In this document: positions 36,504 to 46,415 of the stretch, piece by piece
How positions within the stretch are numbered: position 1 is the first letter of the stretch
How the letters are laid out: every line of letters starts with the position of its first letter
NCBI RefSeq assembly: GCF_014641455.1
Contig: NZ_BMHT01000003.1
Coordinates: 491,921 to 555,920 of the forward strand
Direction of reading: 5' to 3'
DNA length: 64,000 bases
From: Hymenobacter cavernae
Lineage (GTDB): Bacteria; Bacteroidota; Bacteroidia; Cytophagales; Hymenobacteraceae
Translations under genes and position numbers: made by a program
Notes under the pieces: generated by a model
What the model saw: the letters and a program-made list of their open reading frames with translations, nothing else
What the model was told of the DNA's origin: nothing
Databases searched by the model: none

Positions 36504-37847
36504 CTACTTGCTTTGTAGCAAATGAGCGCGCATGAACTCGGCAAACACGTTGTAATCAGAGGGGATGATGCCGTGGCCACCGTCGTGCATGTAGTAGCTC
36601 AGCGTTTGCCCAACTAGTTGACTAGGTGCAGGCATCGGTACGGCAGGCACTCCTTTTTGGCCTAGCAAATTATAGACGGGCGTAGCGGCTACCGCCGACA
36701 GAAACTCGCCTTTCGGGTCGCTCCAGTAGTCGGTGTTGCCGGTTTGCAGCAGCAAGGGGCGCGGCGCCACCAAAGCCACCAGCATGTGCGAATCCATGGG
36801 CGCGTCGATGCGGTTGGCGAGCTTCTGGTAGTTCTCGCAAAACTGATATGGGTACCGGGTAGGTGCTACCAGGTGCGCAATGGTTTCTCCGTAGTTGCGC
36901 CGGGCTAGGGCCGCGCCGCCTTCGCCCGAAACGCTAGCAATCGTGAGGGCAAACCGAGGGTCATTGGCGCCGGTCCAGAGCACGGTTTTGCCCAGCCGCG
37001 AGGCCCCCAGCAACGCTACCCGCTTGCTGTCCACGGATTTATCGGTTTCAAAATAATCGAGGGCGCGGCTCAGGCCCCAGCTCCACGCCGCCACGGCGCC
37101 CCACTCGTCGGGCCCGAATTTCTCCTGGCCGGCTTTCAGGTAAAGGCTGCGCACGCCGTACTTCACACCCCCATCGAAGTCGGGCTCGATGTCGCCGTAG
37201 TACACCGACGCCACCCCAATGCCTTTGTCCAGAAACGGCTCCACCGTGAGCTTCATAAAGCCATTGGGGTTGTAGGCCGGCGCGGGCACTTTCTGCTTGT
37301 CCTTGTTCCAATATTGACCCTGCCGCACGCCAGGGTCGTTGATCAGCATGGAATTCGGCATGAAGTTGATGTTGAGCAGCAGCGGCACGGGCTTGGTAGT
37401 GTTGGCTGGCAGATACACCAGCAAGTCCATCTTCGGCCCGTCGTTGCGCTCAGAGAAATAGACGGTTACCTGCTTGCGGGTGGCTTTGCCGTTGAGCGCG
37501 GGCGTGCCTTTGTCGAACACCTCGAAGCGCAGCTTTGGGGGTTTGCCGGGGGCGCGGCCGTACACGTTCTTCTCAAACCACGTCCGGATTTCCGGGCGGC
37601 GCTGCTTGGTCCAGGTGGCGGCATCGGTCACCTTTTTGCCACTGGCAAGCACCAGCGGATCGGGCAAGGTGTAGGTGCCAACCGAATCTTCGCTGTAGTT
37701 CACCGGAATGCCGGCTATCACCCGCGCCGGTTTATTCGCTGCGGGCGCTTGCGGCGTAGGCGGTGGCTGCGCCTGGGCCAGTAACACAGTGGGCAACAAG
37801 CTGAAAGCAGCACAACCTAGGGTACCGAAGAAGAAAGCTGACTTCAT
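36504..37847 (-). CDS. CE15-type glucuronoyl esterase / alpha-beta hydrolase
   Basis: 447 aa with a signal peptide and Pro-rich linker (about 1-40). The nucleophile motif GASRLGK corresponds to the GCSRxGK of CE15 with Ala for Cys, and the catalytic His lies in DGGHGIIPSD. CE15 enzymes cleave ester bonds between lignin and 4-O-methyl-glucuronate of xylan. Whether that is the substrate here is inferred from the family. The start codon overlaps the end of the GH106 gene by 4 bp (ATGA), so the two are cotranslated. Confidence 0.8.
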   Translation of the reverse strand: MKSAFFFGTLGCAAFSLLPTVLLAQAQPPPTPQAPAANKPARVIAGIPVNYSEDSVGTYTLPDPLVLASGKKVTDAATWTKQRRPEIRTWFEKNVYGRAPGKPPKLRFEVFDKGTPALNGKATRKQVTVYFSERNDGPKMDLLVYLPANTTKPVPLLLNINFMPNSMLINDPGVRQGQYWNKDKQKVPAPAYNPNGFMKLTVEPFLDKGIGVASVYYGDIEPDFDGGVKYGVRSLYLKAGQEKFGPDEWGAVAAWSWGLSRALDYFETDKSVDSKRVALLGASRLGKTVLWTGANDPRFALTIASVSGEGGAALARRNYGETIAHLVAPTRYPYQFCENYQKLANRIDAPMDSHMLVALVAPRPLLLQTGNTDYWSDPKGEFLSAVAATPVYNLLGQKGVPAVPMPAPSQLVGQTLSYYMHDGGHGIIPSDYNVFAEFMRAHLLQSK

Positions 37848-40800
37848 TTGGTTTGCATGGTTAAGGATGGATTTTTTCCGCCAGGGGCATCTACTTTCTC
37901 AACGGCCATAATCCGCACCGGCCCCAGCAGCCCGGAGCGGCCCAGCTGATATTGCCCACCGAAAGGCGCCGTGTACGAATCGAGCACTTTCTTGTCGGGC
38001 CCGGCCAGCTTGTCGCCGATCAGGCGGTTGGTCCATTCATTCGTTACCTGGATTTCGACCTGATTTTTGCCTGGCTTGAGCAAGTTAGTTACATCGGCCT
38101 GAAAGGGCGCTTGCCAGAGCAGGTCTACTTTCTGCCCGTTCACCGTCACCTCCGCTATGTCGCCCACGCTACCTAGGTCGAGCATGATTTTTCGGCCCGT
38201 GTGAAACCACTTTTTGCTGGCTTCCAGGGTTTTGTGATACGTCGCGGTACCGGAGAAATACTTGATTCCGGCATCCGCGTTATCGGTCCAGGAAGCTAGC
38301 TGCGGGAACGTTGCTTCGGCCGGGGCACCTAGCTTAGGAGCAAACGTCACCCGCCAAGGGCCCGCCACCGTGAGCAGCGTAGACTCAGTCGGCACCGGCG
38401 TTGCCGCGCGGGCCGTAGCGGACGTAGCATGATTGAACACCACGAACACCGTTTCGCGCTCCTTCAAATGGAGCGGCACCGTGGTTTGTCCGCCGCTGAT
38501 AGTGTAGCCGGCTGGCTCCGTCTGGCCAGTAGCCGGATGCCACAGCGCCACGTCCTTGCCGCTCACCCGAAACTGCGCTTTCAGGTCCTGGGTGCTGTCG
38601 GAGCGGTTGACTACGTAGTACACATCAGCGTCGCCCACGCGGCGGTGAATCCAGGGCACTTCGCTACCTAGGGGCCGGCTGCACGTCACGTCGGGCGTGA
38701 GGCCCGCCAGGGACATCACTTGCGCCAGCGGCAAACCCCACACAATCTGACCTTTGCCGTAGCGGCACTTCGTGCGGCTGCGGCCGTCCAAGTCGCCCCA
38801 CACCTCGCTGGCAATTGCTTGCAACTCCGGATCGGAGCTAGGATAAGCCGTTAGGCCGGGCGCTTTCACCGGCTTCGGGCCTACAATGGTAGCACCGCCC
38901 TGTGCTAGCTCGCGCACTTTGCGCAGCACGGGCAAAGTCATTTCTCCGATTTCGGGTAGCACCAGCACGCCGTAGCTCATGCCGTCAGGCAGTACGAGGC
39001 GGCCCTTGTCGTTCACCGACATGCGGGTAATCAGCGCGTCAGCGTTGATGTAGTCGAAGGCGTAGCCTTCGGGCAGAGCCGGCTGCAAACCCGCACCCCA
39101 GAACGGCATCGTCGACGGCGCGCCTTCGTTGAGCAGGTAGGCCACATCGGCCACGTACTGGCCCTGCTGCAACATATGGGTGTTGCGGGCCAGGTAGGTC
39201 ATCAGCGGCTTGGATTGCTCGGCCCAGGTGATGTTGCGGTTCAGGTGAGTGCCCACCATGGTGTTGCCGGGCTTGGTGTCGAGGGGCTGGTGGGCGGAGG
39301 TGTGGAATACCAAGCGGTTGATTCCCTGCGTAAACCAATAGTCGCTGATCTTCTTCAGTGTGTACGGCGACTCGTAGTTGCCGCCCGTAAAGGACTCCGC
39401 CGCAATCAAGTTCTTGCCGTACACGTGCCCCGACGAGGCCGCGCCCCGCACGTCCTCGTAGTACATGCTCGACGGGTGCAGGTCCTTCACCCAAAACTCG
39501 CCCATCGGGATGTCGACGTACTTCTTATATAAGAGTGCATCTTCAATCGTCTCCAATGACACGCCGCCCGCTTCCCCATACGTCTGAATGCCTTGCTTGT
39601 GCAGATAATCGGTGACGGTGCCGTAGTGGTTCTCGGCGAACATATCCACGAGGGTGCGGCGGAAATCCCACAGCACCCGGTCGCTGATTTCGGCGCTGCC
39701 CACCACCCTGCCGGCCAGCACTGGCAAGTACGGCGTGAGGTCGTAGCCGCGGCGCTTCTGAAACTCGGGCAGCATCTCGTCGGTCCAGTTCTGGATGCCG
39801 GCTTCCCAGCTGTCCATCAGCATGTAGCGTAGGCTTTTGCCGTAAAGCGGACCTAGGGCCTGCCGCAGTGGCTCGGTGTAGCCTTGCATATACGCTTCGG
39901 TGTGCTTGCGGCTGAGCTTGTCGACTTCGAGCCCATTGGCAGCGGGCACGGCGGGTCGGTTTCTAGCACCCGTGAGCGAGTAGCCCATGCGCAAGATCGT
40001 CCACTTGCCGGGCGGCACCTGCCAGGTAAGTGTGCCGTCGGGCTGCATCTTCGAGGTCAGCACCACCACGTTCGTCGGGCTGATGGTAGCAGGCGCGGCC
40101 ACCGGTGGCGTGGCCGTTGATTCGTATTCGAATAGAAAGTTGAAGCCTGCTTTATCTTCCCAACGGTTCACCCTAGCTCCCGTGTGCAGCTGAAACTCGT
40201 TGAGGGCATAGCTACTATCAGGCTGAGCGGCGGCTTCCGAAATTACTTCAGCGGGCTTCATCGGCGCGCCGCTTAGCTCCAGGCGGTAGTAGCGGGCAGT
40301 GGTGGTCGGAATAGAAAAGGTGCGGACGGTGCCGCCGCGGTAGCCTTGCTTGCCCGGCAGCGCTGTGAGCGTGGTAAACTGCTTGCCATCGGAGCTAGCT
40401 TGCAGCCGTCCGAACGGGATGCCGCGGGTGCCGGCCACGGTAAACGCCTGTACCTTCGTGGGTTGCTTGAAGCTGTATTGCACCCAAGCCGTGCCGCGCT
40501 TTTCCGTGGGCCTCACCGTGAGCGACGTATTCAAATTATCGTCCAGCAGCGCCTTGGCGTCGATGGGACCAGCGTTGGTCGTCACCGTTGGCTGTAGACG
40601 TGTCTCGTCGGCTTCGGCCGTGGGCGTGCGGAAGGCAATAACGGCGGTTTCGCCGTAGTAGCCGGTAGCTGGGCTGTTCTTGCTGCGAGCCAGGTTGCGA
40701 ATCGCCCCTTCGACAGAAGGTGGCTGCGGTAGCTTGCCTTTAAACGTCTTGCCACCTTCCACTTGCAACTCACTCCACACCAGCTTCTTCATGGCCTGCT

Positions 40801-41215
40801 CGGGCTTCACCCAGGGCGCGCCGGTGAGGCTCCAACCGGGCGAAGTGAACATGGTCATTTCCAGACCTAGCCTATCGGCTTCGGCGGCGGTATGCTTCAC
40901 GGCATCGAGCCAGGCGGGCGTACCGAACACGATTTTTTCATTCACCGTTTGCCCACTGCCAGCCCCCACGTCGGCGAGTTGAAAGCCCGCAATGCCGGAG
41001 CGTTTCATCCACTCCAGGTCCTTGGTAATGCCCTCTTTGGTGATGTTGCTGTTGGTCCAGTGCCACCAGGTACGGGGCCAGGCGGCTTCGGGCGGATTTT
41101 TAAAACCTTGTTCCAGCGCAGCGCCGGTATCCTGCGCCCAAGTAGTGAGCGGCAGCGCCGTAAGAGCCAGGCAAACCAAGAGTTGCGGCTTAGGCCAGCG
41201 ACGAAAAACAACCAT
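37844..41215 (-). CDS. GH106-type alpha-L-rhamnosidase
   Basis: 1123 aa with a signal peptide (1-27, ending TTWAQ). The N-terminal WPRTWWHWTNSNITKEGITKDLEWMKRSGIAGFQLADVGAG, then ESFTGGNYESPYTLKKISDYWFTQGINRLVFHTSAHQP and a C-terminal jelly-roll domain (TATYHKTLE, KIMLDLGSVGDIAEVTVNGQKVDLLWQAPFQADVT) match GH106. It should release L-rhamnose from plant or algal polysaccharides in the periplasm. A large inverted repeat separates it from SusD. Its last codons overlap the esterase start. Confidence 0.88.
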   Translation of the reverse strand: MVVFRRWPKPQLLVCLALTALPLTTWAQDTGAALEQGFKNPPEAAWPRTWWHWTNSNITKEGITKDLEWMKRSGIAGFQLADVGAGSGQTVNEKIVFGTPAWLDAVKHTAAEADRLGLEMTMFTSPGWSLTGAPWVKPEQAMKKLVWSELQVEGGKTFKGKLPQPPSVEGAIRNLARSKNSPATGYYGETAVIAFRTPTAEADETRLQPTVTTNAGPIDAKALLDDNLNTSLTVRPTEKRGTAWVQYSFKQPTKVQAFTVAGTRGIPFGRLQASSDGKQFTTLTALPGKQGYRGGTVRTFSIPTTTARYYRLELSGAPMKPAEVISEAAAQPDSSYALNEFQLHTGARVNRWEDKAGFNFLFEYESTATPPVAAPATISPTNVVVLTSKMQPDGTLTWQVPPGKWTILRMGYSLTGARNRPAVPAANGLEVDKLSRKHTEAYMQGYTEPLRQALGPLYGKSLRYMLMDSWEAGIQNWTDEMLPEFQKRRGYDLTPYLPVLAGRVVGSAEISDRVLWDFRRTLVDMFAENHYGTVTDYLHKQGIQTYGEAGGVSLETIEDALLYKKYVDIPMGEFWVKDLHPSSMYYEDVRGAASSGHVYGKNLIAAESFTGGNYESPYTLKKISDYWFTQGINRLVFHTSAHQPLDTKPGNTMVGTHLNRNITWAEQSKPLMTYLARNTHMLQQGQYVADVAYLLNEGAPSTMPFWGAGLQPALPEGYAFDYINADALITRMSVNDKGRLVLPDGMSYGVLVLPEIGEMTLPVLRKVRELAQGGATIVGPKPVKAPGLTAYPSSDPELQAIASEVWGDLDGRSRTKCRYGKGQIVWGLPLAQVMSLAGLTPDVTCSRPLGSEVPWIHRRVGDADVYYVVNRSDSTQDLKAQFRVSGKDVALWHPATGQTEPAGYTISGGQTTVPLHLKERETVFVVFNHATSATARAATPVPTESTLLTVAGPWRVTFAPKLGAPAEATFPQLASWTDNADAGIKYFSGTATYHKTLEASKKWFHTGRKIMLDLGSVGDIAEVTVNGQKVDLLWQAPFQADVTNLLKPGKNQVEIQVTNEWTNRLIGDKLAGPDKKVLDSYTAPFGGQYQLGRSGLLGPVRIMAVEKVDAPGGKNPSLTMQTK

Positions 41216-41308
41216 ATGCTTTGTGTTGTGGGAATAGTTTGGTGCGCGTGGTAAGTGTAGGAGAAAGGTAGCAGCGACCCTCCCTGATCTGTCCTGTTTG
41301 AGCTAACG

Positions 41309-41475
41309 GGGCGCCTCACTCCCCGGCCCCCTCTCCGAAATGGAGAGGGGGAGCCAGACGATTGAGCTGGTAGCTATTGGCTGTTAGCGGCTAGCTTTTT
41401 CGCGAACCAGAGCTAACAGCCCCGGTAAAGGCTCCCCCTCTCCTTTTCGGAGAGGGGGCCGGGGGGTGAGGCGCC
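41309..41475. repeat. Large GC-rich inverted-repeat element, copy 1
   Basis: Arms of about 46 bp (41309-41355 and 41430-41475) pair almost perfectly with core GGCCCCCTCTCC / GGAGAGGGGGCC. Each arm also folds on itself (CTCTCCGAAATGGAGAG). It lies between SusD and the GH106 gene, so it may reduce read-through to the enzyme genes. Related copies lie at 47543-47690 and 51742-51906. Confidence 0.75.
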
Positions 41476-41485
41476 CACCAGAACC

Positions 41486-42931
41486 TTAATACCCAGGGTT
41501 CTGCGTGATCTTATTTGGGTTCAGGTTCACCTGGTAGCGCGGAACGGGGAACAGCTGTTCGTACGGCTGCACCGAGTTGCCGCTCCCGATTTCGTCGTTT
41601 GATAAGTTACTGGCGAAGTGCGCGTTCATCACCGTGAGCAGGCGGCCGGTGCGCAGCAAATCAAACCAGCGGTGGCCTTCGTTGTAGAGTTCGAGGCGGC
41701 GCTCCTGCTCGATGGCTAGGCGCATGGCGCCTTGGTTGCCGCGCAGCGTTTCAGGAGTTGTAAGGCCGGCGCGCGTGCGCACTTGCTGGAGGTAGGTGAA
41801 GGCCACAGCGGTGTTACCTAGCTCGTTTTGCACCTCGGCGTACATCAGCAGCACGTCGGCGTAGCGCAGCTCAATCCAGTCGTTGCCCGAGTCCACGGTC
41901 GAAGTCATGCCTTTGTCGAAGTACTTGGTGGTGAAGTTGTAGGCACGGCGCGAGCCAGTCAGGCGCGTGATGGTTGCCTTGCGCGTGTCGTTGGTCGCGA
42001 ACAGGTTGTACAGCTCATCCGTTATCAGGAAGGTGCCGGTGCCGCGCCGCAGCACGCCGGTACCAATGTCTTCGTTGGCAAAGGCTCCCTGCACGAAGGG
42101 GTTGCCTTGCACCGGGTCGAAGCCACGGGCATACTGCACTGCGAAGATGACTTCGGCATTGTTGGGCCGGGCGGCGTCGAACACATCGGCGTAGTTGTCG
42201 AGTAGGCGGTAGGTACCGGAGTTGATGACTTCCAGCAGCTTAGGACTGGCATCGCTGTAGCGCTTCAGCGTGAGGTACACCTTGGCCAACAAGCCCTTCG
42301 CCGCGCCGCGCGTAGCCCGACCGATGTCGGCGTTTTGGGCGTAGGTGGCGGGCAGCTGCTCGGCATCTTTCAGGTCGGCAATGATCTGCTCGTAGACTTG
42401 CGCCACCGGCGTGCGACCATACTCGTAGGCTTCCTGGCTGGTTTTGATGTCCTTCAGCACCAAAGGCACGTCGCCGTAGATGCGTACCAAGTTGAAGTAC
42501 ATCAAGGCCCGTAAGAACTTGGCTTCGTTGATGTAGCGCAGCTTGGTGTCGTCGTTCATCGGAATGTTGCCGATGTTATCGAGCACCAGGTTGCAGCGCG
42601 AAATGGTGGCGTACGAGCGGTTCCACATGTCATTCACCAGCCCATTATCGGCCACCACATTGGATTCGTTGATGGTAATATGGTTAGCCGAGTTGTTGAA
42701 CTTGCTGTTGTACACGTCATCCGAAGCTAGGTCGCCGAAGGCAAACCTGAACTCATACGAAGCGCGCAGCGTGAAATACGCGTCGTTCAGCACCTGCCGC
42801 ACGCTGGTTTCGTCGGTGTAGAAGGTGCTCTCGGCGGGCTGGTCCAGCGGCGTCCGGTCGAAGTACTCGTCTTTGCAGGCACCTAGGCTCACGGTAAGGG
42901 CGAGGGCGGAAAGGAATTTGGCCGTTTTCAT
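41486..42931 (-). CDS. SusD/RagB family outer-membrane glycan-binding lipoprotein
   Basis: 481 aa. The lipobox LGAC (Cys19) is followed by KDEYFDRTPLDQPAESTFYTDE, the standard SusD start. The C-terminal region with ALNVRTRAGL-like text (QQVRTRAGLTTPETLRG) and EQERRLELYNEGHRWFDLLRTGRL is diagnostic. It forms the lid of the SusCD transporter and selects glycans. It follows SusC by 4 bp, so translation is coupled. Probable ligand: a rhamnose- or glucuronate-bearing glycan, from the downstream GH106 and CE15. Confidence 0.93.
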   Translation of the reverse strand: MKTAKFLSALALTVSLGACKDEYFDRTPLDQPAESTFYTDETSVRQVLNDAYFTLRASYEFRFAFGDLASDDVYNSKFNNSANHITINESNVVADNGLVNDMWNRSYATISRCNLVLDNIGNIPMNDDTKLRYINEAKFLRALMYFNLVRIYGDVPLVLKDIKTSQEAYEYGRTPVAQVYEQIIADLKDAEQLPATYAQNADIGRATRGAAKGLLAKVYLTLKRYSDASPKLLEVINSGTYRLLDNYADVFDAARPNNAEVIFAVQYARGFDPVQGNPFVQGAFANEDIGTGVLRRGTGTFLITDELYNLFATNDTRKATITRLTGSRRAYNFTTKYFDKGMTSTVDSGNDWIELRYADVLLMYAEVQNELGNTAVAFTYLQQVRTRAGLTTPETLRGNQGAMRLAIEQERRLELYNEGHRWFDLLRTGRLLTVMNAHFASNLSNDEIGSGNSVQPYEQLFPVPRYQVNLNPNKITQNPGY

Positions 42932-42935
42932 TGCC

Positions 42936-45900
42936 TTAGAAGGTTAGGTTTAAGCCCATAGAGATGTTGCGCGAAATCGGGTAGGTGCCACCATCCACGC
43001 CGCTGTTGGTGGGGTTGTCGGTGGCGCCGTTGGTCGTGGCGCTGTTGGCCTGCGGGTTGCGGAAGCCCCCGGCTTTGGTGAAGGTGTAGATGTTTTGGCC
43101 CGTGGCGTAGAGGCGCAGGCGCTGCACGTGGATCTTCTCGGAGAGCACCGCTGGCAGCGTGTAGCCGAGCGTGATGTTGCGGATGCGCAAAAAGCTAGCA
43201 TCGTAGAGGTAGCGGGTGCTGGAGGAAATGTCGGAGGAGAGGTTCAGGGTGCCGGCCCGGTGGAACTTGCCATTGCCGGGGTCCGACTCCGAGCGCCACC
43301 GCTCCAACGACTGCTTCGAGCCGTTTTCGAGCCACCGACCCAGGGCCAGCGGCAGCTCCTGGCTGCGGTAGATTTCGCCGCCCTGGGAACCATCGAGCAG
43401 GATATTCAGATCGAAATTGCTGTAGGTAAAGGTGTTGCCGAAGCCGTACACAAAGTCGGGCTGGTAGTTGCCGGCCCGCACCTGGTCGTCGGCGGTGATG
43501 CGGCCGTCAGGCACGCCGCCGGGGCCGCTCACGTCGCGGTAGCGCAAGTCGCCGATGCCCTGCGAACCTAGCTTCGGGTAGGTGTCCACGTCATTCTGGT
43601 TGTTGAAAGTACCCTCCACGATGTACAGGTAAAAGTCGCCCATGGGCCGGCCCACGTAGTTGCGCACCACGCCCTGGTTAGCGAGCTGCGTTTGGCCGCT
43701 GGCCAGACTCATGATCTGGTTGCGGTTGAAAGAGATGTTGAAGTTGGTGTTCCACTTCAGCTTCCCGTCGATGTTGAGCGTGTTCAGGGTGACTTCCAGG
43801 CCGCGGTTGCGCACGTTGCCCACGTTCTGAATCACGGAAGCCGCTTTGCCATTAATGCTCGGAATGTCGGCCGACAGGATGATGTTGCTGTTGCGGTTGT
43901 AGAAATCCACCGACAGCCCGATGCGGTCCTTCAGAAAACCTAGGTCCAGACCGGCGTCAAACTGCTTGTTCTTCTCCCAACCTAGGTCGAGGTTGGAAAA
44001 TCCGCTGGGCTTGAAGGCGACCACCTGCGCGTCGGCGGTGCCGAAGTTGTAGGCTTCGCGCTGCATGGTGGCAATCCAGGGGTAGTAGCCGGGCAGCTGG
44101 TCGTTGCCGGTTTCGCCGTAGCTGCCCCTGATTTTCAGCATGGAAACCGTTTTGCTGTCGGCCAGGAAGCTTTCCTCGCTCACGTTCCAGCCCGCTGATA
44201 CTGATGGGAATATCCCAGCGCGGTTGGTGGGTCCGAAGCGGCTCGACCGGTCGCGGCGCAACGAGCCGGAGAGTAGGTAGCGCCCTTTGTAGTTGTAATT
44301 AACGCGGCCAAAAACGGCGTCAAACACATACTCGCGCCGTTGCGACTCTCCCTTAGTCAGCACGGCGCCCTGCACGTTTTTTACGCTGGAGTTCACGAAC
44401 GCCACCGGATTGTCGCGGTCGGTGCGGGGCTCCAGGGTCACGTAGAAGTCGTTCTGACGCGATACATCGTAGCCTAGCAGGGCCGTGAAGTTGTGGTCTT
44501 GGTGCAAGGAAAAATCGTAGGTAGCCGTGTTCGACCAGTACCAGTTGAGGTTCGTAGTGTTGTTGCGGCGGGCCCGGATCTGGGCTAGGTTCGGGGTGGA
44601 GATGTTGCCGGTGTTGCCGTTGCCGCGGGCCAGAAAAGGCTCCACAAACCACTCCTCGCGCTCCGACACCAGCCCCACGTTCATGCGCGAACTAAGCTTA
44701 AGACCTTCAAGTGGTTCGTATTCTAAATATGCATTACCCGTCTGCCGGAACGAGTAGAAAAAGTCCTTGTTCGCATCGAGCTTCACCAGCGGGTTCGACA
44801 GCTCATCGTTGAAGATGGTTTTCATCTCCGGGTCCTGCGTAATCACGAAGTAGTCGCCGTTGGGCCGCCACACCGGCAGAATCGGCGGCATCGTCAGCGC
44901 CTCGGCCAAGATGCCATCGACGCCGGTGGAGGTGTTGCCGCCCGCGGTTTGCTGCACCCGCCGCTGAGTGTAAGACGGTTGCAGGTTCACCCCTACCCTT
45001 ACTTTACTGGTCAGGTCGGCGTCGAGGCTAGCCCGTAGGTTATAGCGCTTCAGGAAGGTGTTTTTCAGCGTACCCTGCTGATCAATGTAGCCGCCCGACA
45101 CCGAAAAACGCACTTTGTCGCTGCCGCCGGTGGCGCTGAGTTGGTAGTTTTGGAAGGGTGCCGCGCGGAAAATTACGTCCTGCCAATCGGTGTTGGCCCA
45201 GCGCTCCGGCTGGTTCAGGAAGGCCGGAATCGGGCGATTCTGGTAAGCTAGACCTTCTTTGGCCATATCCACAAACTCCTGCCCGTTCAGCAGATCGTAG
45301 CGGTGCATCACCGTCTCGACGCCGGCGGTGGCATTAAAGGAAAATGTCGTTTTGCCCGACTTCCCCCGCTTGGTCGTCACGATGATAACCCCGTTGCCGG
45401 CCCGCGACCCATAGATAGCCGCCGAGGCCGCGTCCTTCAGAATATCAATACTTTCAATATCCTGGGGCGAAATAGCGTTGAAGAGCGTTCCGTCGTTGGT
45501 AGGATAACCATCAATAACGTATAGCGGGCTGTTGCCGCTGGTGATAGAGCCCGCGCCCCGAATGCGTATGTTCGGTGGGTCGCCGGGCGCCCCGCTCGTT
45601 TGCTGCAACTGCACCCCCGACACCTGCCCGACCAGCGCCTGCGTGGGGTTCGTGACGGGCAGGTTGGCTACCTGCTCCCCTTTCACGCTCGAAATAGCCG
45701 TCGTGACGGTGCGCTTGCTCTGGGTGCCGTAGCCTACGACCACAACTTCCTTCAGCGCCTGCGTGTCTTCGGCCAGCCGGATGGCCAGCGCGGTGCTGGC
45801 TTCCGTCACCGAAACTTCCTGCCGCACAAAGCCTACCGAGCTAATGACCAAGGTGCTACCGGGCGGCACGTTCAGCGTAAACCGTCCCTCAGCATCGGTG

Positions 45901-46415
45901 CTGGTACCGATGGTGGTGCCTTTTACCACCACCGTTACCCCCGGCAGCGGCTGGCCGTTGCTCTGCGTGATGCGGCCCGACACAGGAAAATCGCGCTTAA
46001 AAGAAACGTTTGCAGTAGCAAGTACATCAGCGGAAACGTTTGCGGGTACAGCACCCGTAGACTTGGCGGGCAGCACGATGTAATACTTCGAGCGGGTTTT
46101 CTCGAAGCGCAGGCCCACCTGCGACAAGACCGCCTTGAGCTTGGCATCCAGGCTGCCGTCGGCTTCCTGCGGCACCACTACTTTGTCGCCGATCAGATCG
46201 GTGTCGTAGCCGATCGAGGCGCCGTATTGGGTTTCCCACTGCGCCAGCAACTGCTTGAGCGAGGTGGTGGTGGGTTGCCGCGCCACTTGTTGGGTGGAGG
46301 CCAAGAGCTGCGCCGACGCAGACGAGGCTAAGGGAGGGAGGCAGAGGACGCACACGCTCAGCGAAGCCGCGCGCGCCCAATTGCCTCTGGAACAGCAGGT
46401 AAGGTCTCGTTTCAT
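42936..46415 (-). CDS. SusC/RagA TonB-dependent transporter with N-terminal STN signalling domain
   Basis: 1159 aa. After a signal peptide comes an STN domain (about 50-115, LKQLLAQWETQYGASIGYDTDLIGDKV), a carboxypeptidase-regulatory beta-sandwich (about 145-215), the plug with VVVGYGTQSKRTVTTAIS and RIRGAGSITSGNSPLYVIDGYP, then the barrel ending NISMGLNLTF. The STN domain is expected to contact the FecR-like anti-sigma factor encoded just upstream. The start overlaps the fecR stop by 4 bp (ATGA). It imports the glycan with SusD, powered by TonB. Confidence 0.95.
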   Translation of the reverse strand: MKRDLTCCSRGNWARAASLSVCVLCLPPLASSASAQLLASTQQVARQPTTTSLKQLLAQWETQYGASIGYDTDLIGDKVVVPQEADGSLDAKLKAVLSQVGLRFEKTRSKYYIVLPAKSTGAVPANVSADVLATANVSFKRDFPVSGRITQSNGQPLPGVTVVVKGTTIGTSTDAEGRFTLNVPPGSTLVISSVGFVRQEVSVTEASTALAIRLAEDTQALKEVVVVGYGTQSKRTVTTAISSVKGEQVANLPVTNPTQALVGQVSGVQLQQTSGAPGDPPNIRIRGAGSITSGNSPLYVIDGYPTNDGTLFNAISPQDIESIDILKDAASAAIYGSRAGNGVIIVTTKRGKSGKTTFSFNATAGVETVMHRYDLLNGQEFVDMAKEGLAYQNRPIPAFLNQPERWANTDWQDVIFRAAPFQNYQLSATGGSDKVRFSVSGGYIDQQGTLKNTFLKRYNLRASLDADLTSKVRVGVNLQPSYTQRRVQQTAGGNTSTGVDGILAEALTMPPILPVWRPNGDYFVITQDPEMKTIFNDELSNPLVKLDANKDFFYSFRQTGNAYLEYEPLEGLKLSSRMNVGLVSEREEWFVEPFLARGNGNTGNISTPNLAQIRARRNNTTNLNWYWSNTATYDFSLHQDHNFTALLGYDVSRQNDFYVTLEPRTDRDNPVAFVNSSVKNVQGAVLTKGESQRREYVFDAVFGRVNYNYKGRYLLSGSLRRDRSSRFGPTNRAGIFPSVSAGWNVSEESFLADSKTVSMLKIRGSYGETGNDQLPGYYPWIATMQREAYNFGTADAQVVAFKPSGFSNLDLGWEKNKQFDAGLDLGFLKDRIGLSVDFYNRNSNIILSADIPSINGKAASVIQNVGNVRNRGLEVTLNTLNIDGKLKWNTNFNISFNRNQIMSLASGQTQLANQGVVRNYVGRPMGDFYLYIVEGTFNNQNDVDTYPKLGSQGIGDLRYRDVSGPGGVPDGRITADDQVRAGNYQPDFVYGFGNTFTYSNFDLNILLDGSQGGEIYRSQELPLALGRWLENGSKQSLERWRSESDPGNGKFHRAGTLNLSSDISSSTRYLYDASFLRIRNITLGYTLPAVLSEKIHVQRLRLYATGQNIYTFTKAGGFRNPQANSATTNGATDNPTNSGVDGGTYPISRNISMGLNLTF

